From assembly GCF_047511655.1 (NCBI RefSeq), contig NC_133386.1:131567866-131631865 (forward strand): 64,000 nt of DNA, written 5' to 3'. How positions within the stretch are numbered: the stretch's first letter is position 1; the number at the start of each line of letters is the position of its first letter. Of the stretch, positions 57,441 to 64,000 are shown piece by piece. The notes beneath the pieces are model-generated. The model saw only the letters and a list, made by a program, of their open reading frames with translations. It did no database searches and had not been told where the DNA came from. Source of the stretch: Castor canadensis. Taxonomy: Eukaryota; Chordata; Mammalia; Rodentia; Castoridae. The translations under genes were made by a program, and so were the position numbers.

Positions 57441-59949
57441 ACCAAGAGAGGGAGGCCTGAGCACTTGCTTCCCTGGAGCAACCTGGAGGCTGCATTGAGA
57501 GTCAGTGAATTAATAGGCTCAGAAGGGTAAAGGATTGGGGGAGTGGAGAGACCACTAGCAGGGGCTAGGTAGGGAACAGGGTAGAGACTGAAGTTCTGCA
57601 GGCTCCCAGAGCCCAGGTGTAGCCAGATCAGGTAGAGACATGGCCTGAGCTACAAGATGACCCCAAGTTCACCAGCGGGAGACCCCATGTCAGAAGTCTC
57701 CGACCAGGCAGGTGGAGGGAGAATTGCTCTAAGAGCAGATGACCTCAACTGCACTGCCTCTTCAGGGCAGTCCTCTACCTGCCTGGTTGTACACATTAAG
57801 CCCCTCAACCCCATCCAATCCAACTACAGACACCCCAACATCTCCACACAGGTGAAGCTCCTGACCGATGGAGCATTTGTATATAAGACAGACTGTTTCG
57901 TCAGCTGTTTAAATGCTCAGATCAGCCTGAACTTTAAAACAAATTAGACGACATGATGTAATTTTTTCCTGTGAACCAAGGAAAGAGGGAGGGAGGAAAG
58001 TCAGATTAGTAACAAGCAAAATAATTACAGCTTCCTTGTGCACTGGAGTGCAGTGAGCTGAATTTTGTAACTTCTGGCAAAGCACTTGGTAGTTCAGTTT
58101 CCCCTGCCTGGCATGATTTCACTCCCTGCTACTCCTGGTTGGTTCCTACTCATCTTTCATTTTGACCCTCGTGTGCCCCTCAGGGAGCTGCCCTTGAGCC
58201 CCCAGACTGACTTCCACACTCCTGAGTTTCCCTTTACCGTGCCATTTGGGTTACTGTGTAATGCCTGCCTCCCCCATCAGAAACCAACGTCCATCTGTGT
58301 GTCCCCTCTGTGTCTAGAGTTACCTAGTACACAACAGGTGTCGTTGATGATTTTGAAGAAGTGAATTCATAAATGGATGAATAGGTGAGAGGGACTGCGT
58401 TTATAGTCCTGAAAACTGTATGACCTCGGGCCACTCATTTTCCCTCCATCTGTAAAGAAGTGGGGTGAATTTGCTGGCTTTCTCCATTTTGAGAAGTTCC
58501 AGACCAGAGAAGACAGTCTGCTGCTCCCCCCTGCCCACTCAGGCCTCTGCACAATCCCGCCTCTTCCTCCACTACACGTGGCTCCTGTCTGGCTTCCTCC
58601 CCATATCCTCATTCTTCATTCTTCAGGGACATGGGTGGGGTCACTGCTCCTTCCCAGAGTCCAGCAGGCAGGCAGCCAGCGCCAGCTGAGGAGCTACCCT
58701 TGGGCTCTCCAGACCCTGGAGAGATACTGCCTCTCTTTCTCTGTTTGTCCTCTGTCCTCTGACTCCCTCTCCCTCTCTCCTTTTCTGTGTGTTTCTGACT
58801 TTTGATCTCAGTGCCTCTGGCTTTGTCTTTTTTCTCTGTCTCTGTCTTCCACTTGCTCTATCAGCATTTCCTTCTCTGTCCCTCTCTCTTTATCTTTGTT
58901 TTTCTGTGACCTTTTGTCTTTCCTCTCTCCAAACTCCCATCTAACCCCAGTAGTTCCCTCCCCTTCCACAGGTCTAACCCTCCCCCAGCCTGACTGAGTG
59001 CTGTTTTCAGTTTCTTCAAAGCCCTTTCCTGGCCCTAATTCAGGTCTGCCCAGCCCTGACAAGCCTGGATCCACTCCTCCCTGCCTGGTCCTTGGCGGTA
59101 AGTAGTGTGCCAGGACAGTCAGAATGTGTGTGCTGAGTCCACAACATCCCAGCACTGGGGGAGGGGGCAGCCTCAGTGGGAGGGGAGTGACCTTAGGAAG
59201 AGGGGTAAGGGACCATGATTCATGGCCTAGGTCATCTGGGCTCTTTTTGGTCTGGAAATGCCCCATTCCCACCCTGCTTGAGCAGGCTGGCCCCTTTCCT
59301 GTCTCTGACTGCTCCTGCATCCTGGCCAGGGCCTGCTTCTTACCCCCTCCTCCCCCAAACAAGGCTGCACCTGAGGGCTCTTGGAGGGGGCTGCTTTCCT
59401 CAGCTGCCTCCTTCCACAGAGCCTGCTGGGAGCTGGACTATTTGATATCTGGATTGCTTCAGTTGAGAGGAATTGGACCCCAGTCCTGTGTGTGTCCCCA
59501 GAACACCCTCCTGCAATGTAAGAGAACCCAAGTAGAAGGTGAGGCACAGGAAGTAGGAATGGAATGTGAAACTCAGGCAGGAATCAAACACATGAGATTC
59601 AGCCCTATTGGGTCCTGGGCCCTGTCTTTCCAGGGGGTTAGCCTTAGGCCAACTACTTCCCCATTATGAGTCTCTGCTTTTTTCCTGTAAGACAGGACAG
59701 GTTCCCTTTCTATGCACTGTTATGAGAATTCAAAGTTAAGACATGGATAAAATCCCCAATACTGAATGCCCAAGATAAGTGTTACTTGAGATGGAATCTG
59801 AATGCCTGACCAAGGAATAAGTGAGGAGTCGGGGGCCTGTGTTCAAATCCCATCTGTGCCTTCCATGGCCATCACCGGGAGGATGCTCAGAAAGGACTAA
59901 AGAATGAGATGTGGGGATGCATTGTAACTGAATGCAACAGGGTCACAAC
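57441..59949. other. Intergenic DNA, no gene recognised
   Basis: Mostly unique sequence, including a pyrimidine-rich block (58730-58930, TCTCTCTTT-type). Overlapping open frames at 57657-57947, 58808-59362 and 59124-59669 show no domains. Confidence 0.5.
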
Positions 59950-60860
59950 CTGGTGAGTGCAAAGCCAAAAAGCACAACCAGGCGATAACAGAGTGGAGAA
60001 AGATTTCTTACCTGTAGCAAGTAAGGAGAACACTGAGGTTATTTGCCAAGCAGTGATCTCCTGGAATAAAAAAGGTATGGCTTTTATTGGGGTAGGCAGG
60101 TCACACAGGAAAGTATATGTGGGTGGTGGTCACATTTCTGAGCATGCTCAGTTTAAGGTCATAATTCACACTTTGAAAGGGCTTTAGCAGACTTTCAAAG
60201 GGGCAGCAGCTTTTGTAGTTTGCCCCTAAAGGTGCCTGCCTCACTTAGTAGCTGACAGAATGACTGACTCTCAGTCACTGGTCAGCTGTATCTTGCATCC
60301 ATCCCAAGCCCTCAGTAAAACACAGATGGAACCAATATTTGCAAGGTTGTTAGGGGAATGGAACTAGACAAGGAACATGAAAATGCATGGTCAATGCTCA
60401 TAAATATCAGCCCTAATTATAATAGTCATAGTTGAAATGCAAGAGTTGAAAATTTAAAAATTCAGGATACAAGGATCAATCTTAATACAAAATGCTGGGA
60501 CAGTTACCCTATGTAAGCCCAAACTGCTAAGGAGTTTAGGAAAAGGGTCTGGTCTGCTTTACATTGGCCCTTGTTTCCCCAGCAATTGAGAGAAAGTGCC
60601 AGGAGATTATTTTTGCAGGTTCTTGACCAAGTGGTCAGGGTGGCTGCTAAGGAACCAGAAATCCAAGGCCAGGAAAGCCATGGTCTAGAGCTGACCTGAG
60701 GAAGGGCAGTTCTGCCAACGAGGGTATAGACCCAGGAATGAGGCTGTTTCCATGACTACAGGCTTTACCCCCTATTGTGGTTGTGATCCTGGCATCCCTG
60801 ACCCTTAGGCTGGGCACCTGACTTCTGTCCCACTAAGCATGGGGCAAGGTGGCATAGTAG
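59950..60860. other. Unassigned segment, possibly LTR-like
   Basis: About 0.9 kb with a clean change in composition. On the minus strand an AATAAAAGCC word occurs at about 60078-60087. No ends, duplication or family could be established. Confidence 0.25.
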
Positions 60861-60865
60861 GTAGA

Positions 60866-60955
60866 CCAGCCCTTTTCTTTTTTCTTTTTCTGGGGTTTGA
60901 ACTCATGGCCTTGTGCTTGCTAGGCAGGTGCTCTACCACTTGAGCCATGCCCCAG
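60866..60955 (-). repeat. ID monomer SINE
   Basis: Minus-strand full ID ('GTGCTTGCTAGGCAGGTGCT') with a T-rich tail; no B1 arm. Confidence 0.8.
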
Positions 60956-61294
60956 TCTTCCATTTCCTGATTCTAGCTATCCTTGAGCACATCACAAGTG
61001 CTACCCCAGCTGTGCCTGTCCCTGCCATCCATGACTTGCAGTCCATGCTTCTGGTCCTGTTAATGTCCCCAACTATTGTAACCCCCAAGATCTCAATGGA
61101 TCAGAATGACTTGTCATTATTCTGCTCTTGTTTAGGTTATTTGACTCAATGAGCCTCAGTTTACTTGCTTGCAAATAGTGCCGTTTATAGCTGTCTCTGG
61201 GGCTTAGGAGCACTTCATGAGAAAATGTATGAAACCCTGACTCTGGCACTTAAAACCTCTTATCCTGACTCTTTCTCCCATTAAAAAATATGCC

Positions 61295-61380
61295 TGGGGA
61301 GTTATCGGGGGGAGATGGCCCAAACAGTGTATACACATGTGAGTAAATGTAAAAATGATAAAATAAAATGATAAAAACAC
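61295..61380 (+). mobile_element. L1 3' end fragment
   Basis: A G-rich word ('ATCGGGGGGAGATGGCC') then 'CAAACAGTGTATACACATGT' and an A-rich tail. The same 3' end type as at 63709-64000, opposite strand, more diverged. Confidence 0.6.
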
Positions 61381-61604
61381 AAGCATGTCTTACTTTCTGC
61401 CTTATGTTAGTTGGCATGTATTCACCGTCAGAGTGGGCAGTCCTTGAGGACTGGGCTTTTTTCATCCTGGTGCCTGACACTGAACATGGCCTATCTTAAC
61501 ACCTGCAGAGGGGAGTGGCCCTGACCTTTATGAGCTGAACAGAGCCTCATTGTCTAGGCCCCACCATGTGGCCAGCAATGTGGGGAGCATTCGGGGAGCA
61601 TTCG

Positions 61605-62240
61605 CCATGTATCATTCAATCATTTAGCAAATACTTAGTGAGCACCTACTATGTGCCAGAGGCTATCAAGTTCGGGTGTATTAGTGAACAAAAGTCACTA
61701 ATCCTTTGACTTTTTTTTTTTTTCAATTTAGTTGCTCTTTTTCTTTTTATTATCTAAGTCACAAATCCTGTCCTTGAGAGCTTGCCTGTAATAGAGGGAG
61801 CAGACAACAAATAGCAAACAGTGACTGTTAGAAGGTGACAAATGCTATATACAAAAATAGCGCAGTGTCCAGGGAGGGGGAGAAGGTCGGTTACAATTTT
61901 ACATGGGTGGTCCGTGCAGGCCTCCATAGAAGAGGACATTTAAGCAGGGTTCTAATCAGGTAAGGGAGTTTGCTACACAGGGTCTGAGGGAGTGTGTTCT
62001 TGGCCAAGGAGCAGCAAGGCAAAGGCCCAGGTGGAGCCTACCTGGTCTGTTGGGGTGGAGCGGGGGACAGGAGAGGCAGGCATGAAGTGGGGTATTTGTT
62101 ACTGGGCCTGTTAGTCAGGACCTTCCAAGCCCTCAGAAGAACTGTGGCTTTTTCCCTGAGTGACTTAGAGCCATTGGAAGCTTTGAGCATAGGAGTGACT
62201 GATTTGCTGTATGTTTTAAAGGGATCACTCTGCACGGTGT
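61605..62240 (+). repeat. Ancient L2-type repeat, longest copy
   Basis: 'AGCAAATACTTAGTGAGCAC', 'CTACTATGTGCCAGAGGC', 'AGGCCTCCATAGAAGAGGAC', 'GCCATTGGAAGCTTTGAGC' follow consensus order over 600 bp. A T-rich insert at about 61710-61757 interrupts it. Family label from memory. Confidence 0.6.
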
Positions 62241-62241
62241 C

Positions 62242-62365
62242 TTCTTTATGGGTTCAAATCCCAACTCTGCTTCATCAGCTGCCTCACTAGGCAAGTTCTT
62301 TCACTACTCAGCTGTACTCTCCTCTGTAAAAAGTAGATTCATAATATGTGCCTCACAGATCCTTG
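62242..62365 (+). repeat. MIR-type SINE fragment
   Basis: 'GGGTTCAAATCCCAACTCTG', 'ACTAGGCAAGTTCTTTCAC', 'CTCTGTAAAAAGTAGATTC' in plus order. Confidence 0.65.
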
Positions 62366-62733
62366 GCAGAAATTCCTGTCTGCTTTTAGTCCTAAGAATA
62401 GTAGTCCTTCTGAGCAGTTGGCCTGTTTCACTCATGAACACTGTGGCTGCCTTTCTCACGCTTACTGGCTGCCGGGGAGGCTGGAGCAAAGTGTGAGCCC
62501 TGCCCACATCTGACACCAGCTCCATTCCTGCTTGCTTCTCTTACACCTACTTTAAAAATGTATTTTAAATATTATCTCCTTAAATCATTCCTTTAAATAA
62601 CACATGTTCCTCAATTACAAAAATAATACCTGTTAATGTTAGATATTTGGGGACATGTAGATGAAAAGGACCATGAATGAAAATATCTGTGACTCAAAGC
62701 CAACTTCATGATCTTTTTGGTAGTATTCTTGTT

Positions 62734-62770
<37 letters not shown>

Positions 62771-63375
62771 GTGTATGTAGACAGAAGAAAACTGAGCTTT
62801 TAAACATTTTTCTCCTTCCTCCACAGATCCTTTAATCCGATGCTCTTGTTTTTGTTCAGCTATCGGATCACGCCTTCAGTGTCTGGTGAAACGTGGAGTA
62901 ATGGAGGCGCTCCCCTGGGTTTTGAGGCTTGAGGGCGAGCAACGTTGGAAGAACCGATGAAGAGTCAAGTGAGCCAAATTCCAGGCCACACAAAGACTGT
63001 TCTTAATGAGAGAAGAGAGTTTTAGAGGGAAGGTGACAAATTGGGAGCTAAGAGGGGTGGGTGTCTTCCTCAGCTTTACCCCAGGAAGAGGCATGGAGGA
63101 CCAGCCACAGGAGGCAGAAGAGTGCTGGGGAGCTCCAGGAGCAGGATGGGCCCAGTATTCCTGCTCATAAAGCATTTAGGTGCCTTGCCCCCTGCTAAGG
63201 TCCTGGTAGAGAGAGCAAAGCTGGCTGAGAGAGCCAAGCAAGTGGGGAAGGAAGCCTCGCCAATTGCCCACATCCCTGGAGAGGCTTAGATAGGGGAGGT
63301 AGGTCCTGGGCCCCTGGGTGATGGTGAGCTTTGGCGAGCTCCTCACACACAAGTAGAGCAACTGTAGTGCAACTG
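62366..63375. other. Intergenic DNA, no gene recognised
   Basis: Unique DNA holding a (GT)n microsatellite. No exon or coding signal was recognised. Confidence 0.5.
62739..62769. repeat. (GT)n microsatellite
   Basis: About 15 perfect GT units. Confidence 0.97.
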
Positions 63376-63377
63376 AC

Positions 63378-63705
63378 TCAGTTTCCTGTGGCTGCTGTAA
63401 CAGATCACCACAGACTGGGTGGCTCAGTAAGCAGAAATGGGCACTGTCTCAGTGAAGTCAGTTAAAGTCAAGGTGTTGGCAGGGCCACACTACCTCTGGG
63501 GGCCTCAGGACAGGCACTTCCTTTCTACCTCCAGCTTCTGGTGGTGTCTCTGCCCTGTTTCTCCTTAGCGTGTGGCTGCATCTTTCTCTGTGCTGTGGGC
63601 TCGTTGCCTTCTCTGTGAGTCTATCTTCTTCTGTCTCTCTTGTGAGGTGACCTGGGATAGCAGTTAGCTCCCATCCAGCTAATTCATTGTTCCTCTTAAG
63701 ACCCT
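63378..63705 (-). mobile_element. MLT1-like MaLR LTR
   Basis: Minus-orientation: 'TGTGGCTGCTGTAACAGATC', 'ACCACAGACTGGGTGGC', 'AAAGTCAAGGTGTTGGCAGG', 'CCTCCAGCTTCTGGTGG'. Confidence 0.6.
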
Positions 63706-63708
63706 GTC

Positions 63709-64000
63709 TTTTTTTTTTTAATTTTTATTTTATTCATATGTGCGTACGATGTTTGGGTCATTTTCCCCTCTTCCCCACCCCGCTCCCTCTCTTACTCTCC
63801 CTTACCCCTCGCTACCCGGCAGAAACTATTCTGCCCTTATCTCTAATTTTGTTGAAGAGAGAGTATAAGCAATAATAGGAAGGACCAAGGGTTTTTGCTG
63901 GTTGAGATAAGGATAGCTATACAGGGAGTTGACTCGCATTGATTTCCTGTGCATGTGTGTTACCTTCTAGGTTAATTCTTCTTGAACTAATCTTTTCTCT
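63709..64000 (-). mobile_element. Recent L1 LINE 3' end, running off the window
   Basis: A T-run (tail) at 63709-63720, then on the minus strand a 3'UTR containing a purine-rich block (63765-63815) followed by AT-richer sequence. Little visible decay, so probably a young copy. It continues past 64000. Confidence 0.75.

Noticed and set aside
58808..59669. Frames of 181-184 codons on both strands
   Set aside because: They overlap each other on opposite strands and cross a TCTC-rich tract; chance frames.
44233..64000. Search for exons of a GUCY2-type cyclase gene or LRRC32 expected beyond TSKU
   Set aside because: No recognisable kinase-homology, cyclase or LRR segment was seen. They probably lie beyond the window, although very short exons could have been missed.

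Overview
The window is mammalian nuclear DNA from a rodent. Evidence: a GC-rich promoter island, very sparse coding sequence, MIR/L2/MaLR/Tigger fossils shared by placental mammals, and many SINEs that join a 7SL-derived B1-like arm to a tRNA-derived ID arm, often with the ID arm internally deleted. B1 plus ID points to Rodentia. The particular B1-dID form fits a beaver-like (Castor) or other castorimorph/squirrel-related genome; beaver is my best guess from memory, not proven.

Layout. Positions 1-13,800 hold TSKU (tsukushi, a secreted leucine-rich-repeat proteoglycan) on the minus strand: 3'UTR about 1,175-2,502, a single intact coding exon at 2,503-3,576, an intron of about 9-10 kb, and a CpG-island promoter at about 11,190-12,740 with two candidate 5' exon donors. 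A (GA)n tract lies just upstream of the island. In other mammals TSKU lies between ACER3 and the GUCY2-type gene/LRRC32, so the long right-hand part of this window should be the TSKU-LRRC32 interval. I found no exon of those neighbours.

Positions 13,800-33,400 are intergenic and heavily layered with repeats: SINEs, two old L1 copies, a Tigger element split by a B1 SINE that was itself split by a retroviral insertion with a tRNA-His-type primer site, and a solo-LTR-like insertion inside an L1. At 33,489-36,280 there is a complete processed copy of PHAF1 (C16orf70/MYTHO, an autophagy factor). It has an uninterrupted 422-codon reading frame, parental-type UTRs, a poly(A) tail and a perfect 14-bp target-site duplication. 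It is the most notable object in the window.

At 39,017-44,227 there is a defective class I endogenous retrovirus with two LTRs, a 5-bp duplication and a tRNA-Phe-type primer site. Decayed gag, protease and RT/RNase H regions remain; integrase and the envelope surface subunit are deleted, and a broken transmembrane-subunit remnant survives. Positions 44,233-64,000 are again intergenic, with MIR/L2, Tigger, MaLR LTRs, L1 3' ends, SINEs (including a B1-B1-ID trimer) and microsatellites. The only protein genes I can support are TSKU and the PHAF1 retrocopy; almost every other open frame is a chance frame in intergenic DNA, repeats or the CpG island.
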